Positions 49,659 to 62,622 of a stretch of 64,000 nucleotides of DNA are shown here, in pieces. The stretch is from NCBI GenBank assembly GCA_022393335.1, contig JAJEKB010001195.1, forward strand, positions 321,124-385,123. The letters run 5' to 3'. The first letter of the stretch is position 1, and each line of letters opens with the position of its first letter. The DNA comes from Macrotrachela quadricornifera. Taxonomy: Eukaryota; Rotifera; Eurotatoria; Philodinida; Philodinidae. A program made the translations under genes and the position numbers. The notes under the pieces are model-generated. The model searched no databases. It saw nothing but the letters and a program-made list of their open reading frames with translations, and was not told the origin of the DNA.

Positions 49659-52450
49659 ATTTAGATCTTTTTTTTTATTTTGATATAAAATTAAAAAAAT
49701 AAGTTCATAAAAAAAGTATTATTTGATTTAAAATACATAATAAATATAATATAAGAATCTAAAATCATTAAAGATGTCGCAAATTGATATACAATCACCA
49801 TGAAAAATTAAGGAATATTCTCTTTTCTTATGTAAAATAAATTATTTTCTTTTTTATTCTATGTAATCAAAATCTTGATATTTTTTGATTTAGAATGAAA
49901 AGCAATCAAAAAAAAACTAATTAATTTCAAGTATTTTGTCATTCTATATACTTCATAAAGAAATAAGATTTTTCTTTTTCACAATAAAACGATCTATAAT
50001 GTCCAGTTTACATAATCAAAAATTTGCTCAAATTGTATTTTCTTTTGCAAATTTTAAATAAATGAATGCTATAAAAGATAAATATATATATATATTGATT
50101 GATTTGTAATTCATTATATAATTTTGATCATTGTTATATTTTCTTTCAATATAGTTTTAGACAATAATTCATAAAATATTATTATATAGAATTCATTCTT
50201 GTTTAATAGTACTTCTAAGTAAATGATTATCATGACTATTTATTTTTTAGATTTCACAATTTTTTAGTTCTTTCTTTTCAAAATGACAATATTTGCAAGA
50301 GAAATCTATTGTCAAAAGTATATATCTAACATAAAGAACACTCGATCGATCGAAAGTTTACATATGACTCGTTCGTTGAATATGCAAACAAAGTATTGCT
50401 ACTTTCACAATACTTGCTTGTCATCGTTGTTGTCTCATGATTAAACATACATACATACACTTTCTGAAAATGAAAAAAAAGTCATTGTCTTAAATAAACA
50501 ATTCGAGTAAGAGAGAGAGAGAGAAAAGAAAGAAGTCTTCGAATGTCAAACAAATTTGCTTGCTTGCAACTATGTCCAATATATTGATGTATTCATTCTC
50601 AATCTTAATATATAAAGGTAGAAATCATACTATGGAGAAAAATAAATAAAAGAGACATATACTAACCACAATAATGAACATTACACAATATATCAGCTGG
50701 TTAGATACTCGAAAAGACTAGTGTGATTCTCTTAGTTTCTTTTGTCTCTCCTTACTTGTTCCTTTTTGCACACTTTCTTTTACTTGTCTTATGTCAAACA
50801 CACTCGTTTTTAATGGAATTTCAAAATACATCATATATTGTGAGAGTAAAAGAGAGAGAGACGGAGCGAGACGACGCTGCGCTCACACACACTTTAACGA
50901 ACATTTTCATAATTCTCTCTCATTTTTTTCTTCTTTATGCTACTGCTACTGCAATAACTATTCTCTCTTTCATTCAACACAACGGTCGACTACCCGTCTT
51001 TCAAAATACACATACACACACCGACACAGACATAGAAGAAAAGTGTGCTAGTCATTCATAGTTCATCATTTCATTCAAGTGAGTTCAATTCATTATTTTA
51101 CAATGGATCACTACAATTTTTATTTATGATTTGAAGAGTAGAAGAAAAAGAAATAGAGACATGAAAAAAGATGAATTATTTCGATTTCATTCAAAATATA
51201 TCTTAAATAAATGTATAAATATCGATATTTGTAGAAATATCGGAAAAGATATTCATGTTCAATTATTATTTGTTCTTAAATCGTTTTCTTTTTTTTATAC
51301 ACATGAATAGAAAAATATATTCATAAAATCAAATTATCACTATAAAAATAAAAGAATTGACAGAAAGAACAACCGACTCATTTCACACTCACTTGCATCG
51401 CTTCCAGCTCATGTGTTGATGTCAATTTCCTTCATTTTTACCTACTTCTTTTTCATACCGGATAGATAAGTAGACGATGACGGTACAGACTTTCTCTCTA
51501 TGGCTTTTTTGAAACGATAGTGGTTATGATGGCAACACAGCGGAAACACGTTCGTTTTTTTTTCTTATACACCTATATATACACACGTTTCTTTCTCTCG
51601 TTTCACGTCTGTCATTTCAAATCATGGGCCGAAACGCTTGATGCCGTGCGTGTATATAGCAAAAAGTATATGCTGCTCGAAGTAGTAGTTGTGAATGAAT
51701 AAGAAAGGCAAAAGGAAGTTGTTACGATGGAAATGAAAGAAAACACTTATCGATGAACTCGTACGGACACAAATCGATGCTAGACACGATGGACATAGCA
51801 CCTTTAAAGAGCAGAAGAACGTCATTTTCAATCTTTGAAAATAAGAAAAAAAAAGCAGAAAAAAAAAGAAAAAAAAATCTTCACTCTCAAAACTTTTACT
51901 ATAAATGTTGTTCACTTAGGTGTATTTAATCACTTTGCTTGTCGTCACACTTGAAAGAGAAGAGCTCTTACTTCGTTCTTTACCTCCGCCTCCTTTCAGA
52001 GAAAGCAAGTGAAGAGAAAAAAAGGTGTTCTTACAAACACACACATATATATATATATATGAAAAGAGATCCACACTTGAACGTTGATGAGATGGTAATG
52101 GTAATGATAATGGAAATGAAAATAGTCGATTGACTAGTAGTGGAACCACAAAATTCTTTGGATGCAAAGAGCATGACACTTTTCAATAATGTATATATGT
52201 AATAGAAATAAAAATATATGATGACAGAACAGGTGGAAACCGATAGGACATGCATACATGAATTGAATGTCTACTCTTTAGTTTACTTTTCTTGCCTTTT
52301 ATTTCGATTGACTATTTAGCTATCCGTAAATTTGACAAGTGCGTCAACTCATTAGAAATAGCAAAAGTCAGGTGGGCAAAAATAACAGTGAGCGAAGTGT
52401 CCAAATATCTTATTATTGGAATTCAGAACATACATACACACATACACTAA
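49659..52450. other. AT-rich intergenic DNA, no gene seen
   Basis: Low-complexity pyrimidine- and GA-rich tracts (for example 50513-50526 and 50855-50875) create spurious frames. No splice-supported gene is visible. Confidence 0.5.
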
Positions 52451-52470
52451 GAGAGAGAGAGAGAGAAAGA
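52451..52470. repeat. (GA)n microsatellite at the edge of an assembly gap
   Basis: A nearly pure GA run runs directly into the N tract, so the simple repeat probably caused the assembly break. Confidence 0.85.
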
Positions 52471-52870
52471 NNNNNNNNNNNNNNNNNNNNNNNNNNNNNN
52501 NNNNNNNNNNNNNNNNNNNNNNNNNNNNNNNNNNNNNNNNNNNNNNNNNNNNNNNNNNNNNNNNNNNNNNNNNNNNNNNNNNNNNNNNNNNNNNNNNNNN
52601 NNNNNNNNNNNNNNNNNNNNNNNNNNNNNNNNNNNNNNNNNNNNNNNNNNNNNNNNNNNNNNNNNNNNNNNNNNNNNNNNNNNNNNNNNNNNNNNNNNNN
52701 NNNNNNNNNNNNNNNNNNNNNNNNNNNNNNNNNNNNNNNNNNNNNNNNNNNNNNNNNNNNNNNNNNNNNNNNNNNNNNNNNNNNNNNNNNNNNNNNNNNN
52801 NNNNNNNNNNNNNNNNNNNNNNNNNNNNNNNNNNNNNNNNNNNNNNNNNNNNNNNNNNNNNNNNNNNNNN
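52471..52870. other. Assembly gap of exactly 400 N
   Basis: Unsequenced bases; a gene exon could be hidden here. The round length suggests an estimated gap size. Confidence 0.99.
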
Positions 52871-54165
52871 TTAAAAAGTCATCAAAATTTTATTTAACAT
52901 TACAGAATGATGAAAATATTTGTTTCTCTCATGTAAACCGCTTATAGAAGCAATTGTTTTTTAAGCTCTTTATTACTAATGGCATTAGAGATAAAACATA
53001 TTTTGTCTTTTAATTAAAAATTACTCATTATTAATAATTGACTCACTTATCTGCCTAGATTATAAATGAACGGGTAACAAGATTTAACGAAGCAAAAAAG
53101 ATCCGTCAAGATATACAATTTGAATAGAGGCAAAATATTAAGTAAATATATCTTTTTTTTAACAGAAATATACTCGGATATATCATGCTTCTAACTTATA
53201 CAGCACTTGTGTAGTAACAAATGAGTGCTTCTTCAGATTTGAGTAGAATAAAATGATAATATTTTTTGATTAATCAAATTTTTATCATCTTCTGTGGACA
53301 AAAGAGACCTATTATGTAGACTTCTGATTCCTTCTATTTAATATTTATTAATTTGTGTCATATATTATTTAAAAAATGTATAACTCTAATACGCATATAA
53401 AATATCCATAATGAACAGTAACGAGTATTATATATGATTTTTCATAATGCATGTTTTTTTCTAATTTTCTTTGTTTTAATACAAAAAACTGACAACAAAC
53501 CAAAAAGACGTTTATTTCAACTAAAGAAAAAGAAATTCAAAAAAGAAAGACATCTTAGCTTTTCTTCTCAGGATTCCATCTTATAGAACCATATGTATAC
53601 ATTTAATCTTTTCCAACAAATATCATGATTGCTGTTATCAGAAATGTATTTCTATAAAATCTAAAGTAAAATCTTTTATTATATTTTCTTGAACATTTAG
53701 ACGTATAAGATCTACTCTTAGCGGTAGAGAATAATACAAAAGATGATGATATATTTATTCTTTGAGATAGTATAATGGAATAGAATTAATCAAATATTAA
53801 TTGAATCTGATGTTCTCTAATATGAAATCAACTGTTATTTATCTAATTTATCCATGTTATCGATATTGTTAGTAATATATTTAATTTAATTGATTGTGAT
53901 ATTTAAAATCATCTTTCTCTTCATGCATAAATTATTTATTTCCATCATCTAAATCAATTCGGTTACTTTTTATAACAAGCTATCTTTTTCAAAATTTTAT
54001 TACAGTATTTCCCCCACCTATGACGCGAACACTACACATTTATTTATATGATAATCTTATTAGAACATAAGTAAATAGTAAAATTAAACTTTTTTGTTTT
54101 GTTTTAAAACGATGTTTATGTTTTATGAAATAAATGTTGAATAAAAGTAATTGAAATTGTTTTGT
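52871..54165. other. AT-rich intergenic DNA, no gene seen
   Basis: This is the 3' flank of ACADVL. No gene or RNA is recognised. Confidence 0.55.
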
Positions 54166-56440
54166 TTAAAAGCCTAGTGGATGTACAGCTACAGTTGATT
54201 CTTTATCAATAAGTTCTCGAGCTAATTCCGTCATTAATTTTGTTCGTTCCCTAAATGCTGGACTTTGAATAAGCTTAATATTGTTGTTAATTCTATCATA
54301 AGCTTCTTCACACCAAATTCTAACTAAATTTGCTTCATGTAAAGCAGTAGGTACTTGATTGTTAAGTGATTGTGTACAACGTGATAAACTCGCTGCCATT
54401 GTAAATATATCAATAGTAATATCACCAATACGATGAACAATAAATTGTTCGTCACGAATTGTTTTACCATATTTAACAAGAATTTGTTCTATTACTGAAC
54501 CAAATCGATCAATTGCTTGTGACAAAAGTATACCAGATGGATGAAGTGATGAATGAATATGTTTATTTATATTTGGTCCTGTTTTCATACCAATACCTCG
54601 ACGTAATCGTTTTGAACCTTCACCAACAATAACATTGAAATTAAAACTTTTAACTGCTGCTTGTAGTTCACGTAAATGTGAACCAACATATTGTAGACCA
54701 GTAAAAGCAACAAATAAACGAAGGATATCATTAGCTCCTTCGAAGATTCGAAAAATGCGCGCATCACGCATAACTCGTTCAAGGCCTGTACTTCTCATAA
54801 AACCCATTCCACCATGAATTTGTATTGCTTCATCAAGTACAAACCATGCTGATTCAGATGCAAAAATTTTTCCAATAGCTGCTTCACCTAAAAAAATTTA
54901 AACATTCACTAACTGATAGTTAGAAAAAGAAATTCATTACATTGATATTCAACTATTCCTCGATCCATATTTTGTGCCAAAAGAAATGCAAGACTTTCAG
55001 TAACATATTGTCTCATTTCCATTCGAACAAGTTTTTCTTGCACATTACCATATGTATCAATTGTACGGCCAAATTGACGACGATTTTTAGCAAAATCCTA
55101 TTAAATAGACTTTTCTCTTATTTCTTATATATTTTCTTCGTAGAAACTTACAATGGATTTTTGTATAGCCATTTTCATTGTTCCAGATAAACCAGCTACC
55201 ATACCAAATCGACCATTATTTAAAATATTCATAGCAACCTATAAATCATCGAATAAAATGAATTATTTTATTTTTATCTTTTTTTTACTTTAAAACCATC
55301 TCCAACTTTACCAAGTACATTTTCAACAGGAACTTTACAATCTTCAAAATAAAGCTCAGTTGTATTTGATGAGTTAATACCCATCTTTTTTTCAGGTGGA
55401 CCACTTGTAAGACCACCAAATTTTCTTTCAACAATAAAAGCTGTCATTTTATTTTGTGTTTGACCTGTTTTATCATCGACAGTTGGTACTTGAGCAAAAA
55501 CCGTAAATATATCAGCAATACCGCCATTAGATATCCAAATTTTTGAACCATTTAAAACAAAATATTTACCATCTGATGAAAGTTCAGCTTTCGTTTTTAT
55601 TGAAGCAGCATCACTACCAGCTGAAATGTGAAAAAATTTCTTCAATTATGAATTGGTTTGAAAAATAATTTTTACCTGATGGTTCAGTTAGACAAAAAGC
55701 TGCAATATTTTCACCAGCAGCTAATTTTGGTAAATATTTTTGTTTTTGAGCATCAGTACCAAATAAAAGAATGCCTTTAAAACCAATAGATTGATGAGCA
55801 CCAAGACAAACTGAAATACCAAGATCATGACTAGAGACAATTTCAAAAAGACGAGCTGCTTGAGTATTAGTCAAACCAAGACCACCGAAATCAACAGGTA
55901 CTTGAATACCAAATGCACCTTGTTCTTTCATACCATTCATAACTTCATCTGGAATCTAAATAAACGAATATAATTCATTTTAAGAATAAATAAATAAATC
56001 TATATCACTGTATTAAGTTTATCGTTTTTATCTGGATCATTTTTTTCTTCAAAAAATTTCCAAATTGGATCAATAAGCATTTTAACATTGTCCTTTTGTT
56101 CTTCATTCAAAACATTAGGATATGGAAATATTTCATTAGGATAAAATTGACCTCGAAATAAATTCATAACAAATGATGTTGATGTTTGAATTTTTTTATC
56201 AACTTTAACACTCTTTTGTTTAGATGGTGATGTTTGTGATATACGTTGCTGTCTTGTTTTTTCATGATCTTTACTTTCTTGTGATTGTGGCCTTTGTTCA
56301 TTTATAAGTGATTTAGGTGTAACTGGTGCTGAAGCTAAAGGCGATGCTGTCGCTGCAGTTCGATGAATTACTGCTCGATTGAATAGCACCACACAAGATG
56401 GTACACGGCGACAAGTGCTAGTAACAAGTAAAGAACTCAT
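54166..56440 (-). CDS. ACADVL: Very long-chain acyl-CoA dehydrogenase, mitochondrial
   Basis: Six exons (56009-56440, 55676-55955, 55289-55620, 55152-55238, 54941-55097, 54166-54887) encode 669 residues; human VLCAD is 655. FAD enzyme of the inner mitochondrial membrane for the first step of beta-oxidation of C14-C20 acyl-CoAs. The Arg-rich, acid-free N-terminus ([19 protein letters not shown]) is a likely presequence. FAD-site motifs AFCLTEPS and WISNGG are present, and the catalytic base is E479 in [18 protein letters not shown]. The long C-terminal extension that sets VLCAD and ACAD9 apart from the smaller family members is complete and ends VHPLGF, as in VLCAD. ACAD9 is the main alternative but the tail favours VLCAD. 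The donor after exon 1 is GTGATA. Confidence 0.94.
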
Positions 56441-56682
56441 TATCTAAAAACATTATAAAAAAGATTTTCTTTGAAGATGTGTTATCAAGATTAATATAAA
56501 AATAAGAATAAGTCACGAGAAATATGCTATACGATTTCACAATAAAGCGTACAGAACGCAAAAGAAAAATCACAACCATACCACACATACACACCCCTAT
56601 GAAGAACGTACAAAAAGCAAGTAACAAAGTCCATTCAGGGTGACGAGTGCATGTCGAATAATAAAAAATAAGTAATTGTACG

Positions 56683-58174
56683 TTATATAAACTCCATTAA
56701 TGAAGTATTTTTCTCAGTTGGTGATGGTGCTTGTTTTTTTCTTTGCTGTTGTTGTTGTTGTTGTTCAATTCTATCAGTTTTACGTTTATGATGGGAACTA
56801 TCATTAGAATTTGTAGAATTTTTAAAACATTGTTTAAATATAATTTCATCAGATATAATATTATTACTCCTATAATTCATTAAATGAAATTCTTTTCCAG
56901 CTAATATAGTATTAATTCCTTGAGTTTTTTCATCAGATTCTAAAAATAATTCTGTTTCATCACATAAAAGTATTGAAATAATATCAACTTTAAGTAATAT
57001 ATTACTATCAAATAATATATATAAATGACATTGTGAATCTGTTATACGATCATCAAGTAAAATATTTTTTGACGGAAAACAATAATCAACAATTGTACCA
57101 TAACTTGAATCAAGTATTAATTTACGTTGTTCATTAGCTAATTGTTTCATATTTAATAAACTTGTTAGATAAATTGAATGGGATCGATAAGCATAAATAG
57201 AAAAAGCAATATAAACATCGGAATTTAATGAATCATAAGAAGCAACATCCATTTTCCATATTGAATAATTTATTTTTAAAGATGAATCTAATAAAGATTC
57301 TTGTGGCATTGCATCTATTCGATATTCTTCTAATGATAGAAAGTTTGCTGTATTGTACAATTGAGTATAAAAAATTTGTTTTGATGATAAAATAAATGCT
57401 TTTGAATGTAATAAAACAAGTGGTATACAATCAGGAAAATGCCATAGCCGAATTGTACCTAAATATTAAAAAAAACAAAATTCAATTTTTTTTAATAAAA
57501 GCTAAAAAAATAATTAAATATCTACCATCTCCTGATGCTGAAAGAATATGATTATTATCAATTAATTTGATATGAGATACAAATTCTGTATGACCAAGAC
57601 AATATTCTTCCTTATTAGATGTATTTGGATAATGGCTTAAATGAATTTTTTCATCTTGATTAGCTGTTACTATAAATGATTTCGTTTCATTTATAGGAAT
57701 AAAAGCAATATCAAGTGACATCGATACATTTTTCATAATACGATTTTCTGTTGTAACAATGAAATTTATATCATTATCATTTAATGATAAATCAATTTTA
57801 TAAACATCACCAGTTTTATCAGCAATAAGTAAAAAATTATTCGTTAAATCAACAGCAAAAATATGTTGTCTCACATTAATTATTCGTTGTAATTGCCACC
57901 AAATTTCAGTTTCTTCAAAATTTGATTCAATATATACATTTAATTGTTTATCTTGTCCGTTAACAACTAGAAATTTTCCATTTGGACTAAATTTTATTAT
58001 TTTACGATCGAAATCATTTGTATTCTCATTATTATCATCTTTTGATTGATCAACGATCGATTTATTTTCAAGACATTGCCATGAACGTATATCATTTAAA
58101 TCAAATACACCAATAGCACCATTTCGTAAAAAAACAGCCAACCAACCGGTAGAGCTTATTTTTATTTCAGACAT
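56683..58174 (-). CDS. WDR4: tRNA m7G46 methyltransferase non-catalytic subunit WDR4
   Basis: Two exons (57526-58174 and 56683-57458, phase 1 join) encode 474 residues, somewhat longer than human (412). WDR4 (yeast Trm82) is a WD40 scaffold that holds METTL1 on tRNA for N7 methylation of G46. Beta-propeller repeats are visible: KIIKFSPNGKFLVVNGQDK, IADKTGDVYKIDL, FIVTANQDEKIHLSHYP, and the strongest family mark [31 protein letters not shown] across the exon junction (quoted here only as landmarks CLGHTEFVS and [11 protein letters not shown]). The C-terminus is a charged low-complexity tail with seven Gln and KKQAPSPTEK. The second exon is AT-rich and poorly conserved. The catalytic partner is not in this window. 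Confidence 0.85.
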
Positions 58175-58713
58175 AATCTAAAATAAAGAAAAATGCGCAA
58201 GAAACCAAATATTATATATTTTCATTTCAAGTGGATCAATTATCTTATGGCCAAGCACTAAAAGTCAAGAGGAACATCATCAGATCATAATCGGTATTCT
58301 AATTGGTAATATAATCTCTTATTATATATATATATATATCTTCAATGTCTATTACGATGGATAATTAAAAAATTAGTCAATTTAGAAGATAAAAACAAAG
58401 AATTGAATGAGATTCGATGAGTTTCTTTTTTTTTTTTAGTTTTCGACGTACTACAAATAATGTTTCATCATTAGTAAATGATAAATTGAAAAAGAACAAA
58501 CGACATCGATTACGAGTTATAACACGAATCGATAATGATGGTAAACGAAATAACATGAATAAAAAAAAGACTATGATATTAGAAACTGAAATCGAACAAG
58601 TATGAAAAAAAAAAACAAAAATAAACAATAAAAATTCATCTGGATTTTCTTTAATTTTTTGTTTTCTAATAGATGCAATAACAAAAAAAAAGAGACTAAA
58701 GTGTTTTCTTTTT
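58175..58713. other. Spacer between two minus-strand genes
   Basis: A (TA)n run at about 58321-58340 and A/T-rich DNA. A Lys-rich frame near 58440-58600 on the plus strand is compositional. No gene seen. Confidence 0.5.
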
Positions 58714-60794
58714 TCACATAACAGGAAAATCAATTAGTTTTAAATCATCAAAATGTTGATGATGTCCTCCTGAACTACAAGTTCTTAGTTCACTATCAGA
58801 TAAAACAAATGGATTGTTTTTTACAAATGTTTCAATATCATTAACACTTAATTCATTCAATAATTGATAATTACTAACTGGTTCATCACATGTTTCATCA
58901 ACAAGTGACATTTTTCGTGTTTCTGTTTCATCTGAATTAAGAATTGTTTCATAAAATGTTGATGATTGTTCATCATTTGTTGGTAGAGTTTCTATAGATG
59001 GTAAAATTCCTTTTGTTCGTTCATCAGAATTAACAAATGTTATTTCATATTCTGTACCAGATTCTAATACATCTTTTTTTCGTATAATTACATCAGTATC
59101 ATGTTTTTCTTTTAAATGCATACGTAATTTTGATGCATGAAAAAATGGTTTTGAACATATCCAACACACAAATGGCTAAAAGAAAAAGAAAATCATATTC
59201 TTGTAAGAGAAAATCTGCTAGTGTTAAAAATTAAATATCCTAAAAATCGTTATGCTTTAATTCAAAATAGTTTATCTATTGAACATATTACAGTTGATTG
59301 AAAATATCATTTTGAAAATCTACGAAAGAAATAATCTTACTCAGCATGTTTAGACATATTATTCTTTCTTTATAGTGAGCATTTGATATTTGATAAGATA
59401 TTACGAGAAATCCTATTAACAAATTTTAATGTAACATATGCTCATGAAGACTACTTTTATTCTAGAAATGTTCTTAAATATTAATCACAATAGTTATCTC
59501 CTTCTGCAGATATCAAATTCCAAAACATCTTTAATTTTTTTATGAAATTTGATCGTTTTTAACAGTCAATATTGATTATCACTAGAACTGCCAAAGTAAC
59601 AGATTATAGATTCGAATCTGCTTGAGTGTTTTCTATTCTAATCAAAAACTATTTCTATTGGTAATATGAGAGTTCAGTCCACTAAATAATTGAATTAGTT
59701 GTTTCTTAGGTTTTTTATAAGCTCATATAATGATATTTTTCCAGTTAAAAAATCAATTTATCAGAATAAACACTACACATCAAATTCGATTTAAAACAAT
59801 GACGAATAACAAATATTTTCTCTCATTAGTTTGATTTTAATTGTATAAAAAAAAACCTACTTTATAATCAGCATGAATAATCAAATGTTTACGTAAATCA
59901 TCATTGCATCGAAATGTCGCTTGACAACGATCACAAACATATGGTCGTTCATCAAGATGGCCACGAATATGAACTTCAAGTTTACATGGTGCAATAAATG
60001 TTTTCTTGCAATATGGACATGCATAAGGACTGATACCCAAATGTCTTTGAATATGATGCCGTAAATTTCCCCATTGAGAAAATCTTGAACCACAAAAATC
60101 ACATGAAAATGGTTTATCTATTAAATAAATAATTTTCATTATTTGAGATACAAACAAATAACAAACCTCGTGTATGTACACGTTGATGTTTTCTTAATGC
60201 ATAAGCAGATGAAAATGTAGCTTTACATTTTTCACAAATTAATGTAGATACTTTTTTTTCTGGTTTATATGTTTCTAATCGAAGTTTTTGTCCATGTTGA
60301 TTTACATGTCTTTGTAAACGTTCCATTGATACAGTTATTAAACCACATATAGGACAGGTAAATCGAGTTGATTTTGGTCCACGCACACGTGGCATATCAT
60401 CGGTATTTATATTTGAAGATGGAGAATTTATTGAAAGTTTATTGCGACTATTATTTGTTAGACGTAAGAGATCTTCATTACTTGTACGTTCAAGTTGAAC
60501 TACTGAATTTTTAATAAGTGAACAAGCAAGTACCCAATCATTTGGATTTGTCATATCAAAATGAGTTGGTATGGTTGATTGAAGTGAAAGATCTAAAAAG
60601 AGAAATGCATATTAGAAATTATAAAAAGAAATTTTACCTTGAGATATATTTGGCAGACAATCAAGCTCAGACGTAAGCGTTTCAATTGGGGAATAACTGG
60701 ATAAAAGCTCAGAAGAAATAAGCGTTGATGATGAGTTTGAGCCAAAATCATTTTTTAAACTTAATAGAAATGCTTCATCAATATTAGACAACAT
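58714..60794 (-). CDS. C2H2 zinc-finger protein, probable transcription factor
   Basis: Four exons (60638-60794, 60167-60592, 59861-60117, 58714-59175) encode 433 residues. An acidic, Ser/Leu-rich N-terminus is followed by fingers in order: FTCPICGLITVSMERLQRH, a second after STLICEKCKATFSSAY, three clustered ones (FSCDFCGSRFSQWGNL, YACPYCKKTFIAPCKL, YVCDRCQATFRCNDDL) joined by TGEKP-like linkers, and FVCWICSKPFFHASKL at the start of exon 4. The C-terminal 120 residues are acidic and Ser/Thr-rich, as in activation domains. Six C2H2 units in all. I cannot name an orthologue. The intron before exon 4 is 685 bp, about ten times longer than the others here. Confidence 0.88.
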
Positions 60795-61248
60795 TTTGTC
60801 AATAATCTATAATAGATATATAAATCAATTAAACATTCTATTGTTCATTTAAAACTGTAAACGATCGAACAAAAACAGCTGTTCTGTTTTTTCTATTTTG
60901 ATTTGATTTTCATTGGATAAATATCTTTATCCAGCTAAATTCATTTTAAGTCACATTTCGATAGATGTCATACGAAGCAATTTGTTTTCTATCATCTTTA
61001 AATCTCGATTTAACTACATAAATTTCTTGGATAACCACTGTTTCTTTTCGAAGAAATGGTTATTATGTTCGTATTAAATAGATGCCAGTTTTTGATTGTT
61101 TCTAACTTGAATAGTAGTATGTTCTAATTCTTATGATAATAGTAACATTGTCTAAACGAGTGTTACATGTACCTTTATTTCTTTAAACAAAGATATAATC
61201 ATATAGAGTTTTTGCATATATTAATTTGAAAGAGGATATATGAAAATA
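60795..61248. other. Spacer between the zinc-finger gene and the mariner element
   Basis: Promoter side of the zinc-finger gene; no further feature is recognised. Confidence 0.5.
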
Positions 61249-61276
61249 TCCAATTGTCCGGAAAGTCCTTGCTACT
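61249..61276 (+). repeat. Mariner terminal inverted repeat, left
   Basis: TCCAATTGTCCGGAAAGTCC and eight further bases match the reverse complement of the right end at 22 of 28 positions. Confidence 0.85.
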
Positions 61277-61313
61277 CAGAGATTTAGAAAACGTACGATA
61301 ACAAATACTGAAT

Positions 61314-62308
61314 TTATTTAAGGTAATGACCTTCACTAACAACTACACATTGCCAATGATCGTATAGTGTATTTATGCCATTACAAAAAAAATCAGAATT
61401 AAGATTTTTTAGGTAGTTCTCAACAGTCATAACTACTTCATCGTTAGAGTTAAAACTCTTGTCATGAAGAAATTTCTTCATATGAAAAAACATGAGGTAA
61501 TCAAAAGGTATAATACCTGAAGAATAGATTGGATGATTCAACTCTACTAGCCCCATCCGACGAATGGCAATTTGCACAATATTGGACTTGTAAACTGGTG
61601 CGTTGTCATGAAGAAGCAATATCCCACTGTTGATTTTTCCGCGGCACTTCTCTAAAATAGTATCTCGCAGGTATTCGATAAGTAATGTATAATAAGATCC
61701 ATCCATCATCAGTCCACCAACTAGATAATCAGTGAGTAACATGTCGTCTTTGTCCTAAAACATAACCAACATAATTTCGCTAACTAATCGGTGCTCTTTG
61801 TATTGAATTGGTGTTGGTTCTTTTGGCTTCTTCTAAACTTTGGATTCCAACTTACTAAGTGGATCGTAGCAATGCATCTATGATTCATTCCTATTTACGA
61901 TAGGACTGAAAAAATTGGTTGGATTCAATTCACATTCCTGCAAAAGTTCCAAGTAACATTCAACTCGATTAACATATCGAAGTGGGTAATCATAATCTCG
62001 TAGATTGTAATTTTTGGAATGCCCAACTCATCTGTTATACGTCGGATAGAGATTTGTCAATCATGCATTACTGTACGTTCCACGGCTTCAATGTTTTCTT
62101 CGATGGTTGTTGCTGCCGGACGATCACTTCTCAAGGCATCTTCAAAACCATTTGTCGGATCCTTGAATTCGTTCATTCATTTTGCAGCAGAACAGTATGC
62201 CGAAAGACAATCCTGATAAGCATCTTCCAGCTCCTTAGTAATTTCTGTAGCATTTAGTCCTTCCTGATTAAAAAATTTTATAACTACTCGATGCTCGATG
62301 TTCGACAT
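61314..62308 (-). pseudogene. Mariner transposase, D34D type, broken
   Basis: From ATG at 62308 the N-terminal helix-turn-helix part is readable (MSNIEHRVVIKFF, RSDRPAATTIEENIEAVE, ITDELGIPKITIYEI). The catalytic part from 61742 is open to the end: ILLLHDNAPVYKS carries the second Asp and GIIPFDYLMFF the third, with exactly 34 residues between them, diagnostic for mariner. The C-terminus is LYDHWQCVVVSEGHYLK. At least five in-frame stops and one or more frame changes occur upstream of 61742. Where the family has T-G-D-E-x-W the copy has N-R-N-E-S-stop, so the first catalytic Asp is lost. Related mariners are known from bdelloids and many other animals. Confidence 0.88.
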
Positions 62309-62590
62309 ATCTGATAAATAAATCAACACGGTTATGAAAACTGTAGATAAAACAAGATAGACATATAGACATTTAGTAGAAAAATCTAATGACTCATGTC
62401 AAGAAAATTCCAATATATGATACGTGTCTGTTTTCAATATTTGTGTATGTCTCAATACTTTCTACGTGAATAAATACAAATTTTAATCTTAGAAAACTTT
62501 TAATTACTATATAGAGCTGTGAATCATGATAACGATACGTTTTCCATATGATGGTGTAAGAAAAATACCTAAAACACACTTCTTTGATAT

Positions 62591-62618
62591 AGTTGTACGG
62601 AATTTTCGGACAATAGGA
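62591..62618 (-). repeat. Mariner terminal inverted repeat, right
   Basis: The reverse complement reads TCCTATTGTCCGAAAATTCC, the partner of the left repeat. Confidence 0.85.
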
Positions 62619-62622
62619 TATT

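Larger units (their letters stand above)
61249..62618 (-). mobile_element. Mariner DNA transposon, full length but inactive
   Basis: About 1.37 kb, the usual mariner size, bounded by imperfect terminal inverted repeats and by TA on each side (61247-61248 and 62619-62620), the mariner target duplication. The internal frame on the minus strand is a mariner transposase with stops and frameshifts. The element inserted downstream of no obvious gene. Confidence 0.85.

Noticed and set aside
50723..51061. Plus-strand frame of 112 residues with a hydrophobic start
   Set aside because: Built from TCTC and CACA simple repeats; no splice sites or homologue.
52339..52947. Long plus-strand frames spanning 52.3-52.9 kb
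   Set aside because: They run through the N gap and are artefacts.
59600..59625. AGATTCGAATCT palindrome looking like a tRNA T-arm
   Set aside because: No acceptor or anticodon stem can be folded around it.
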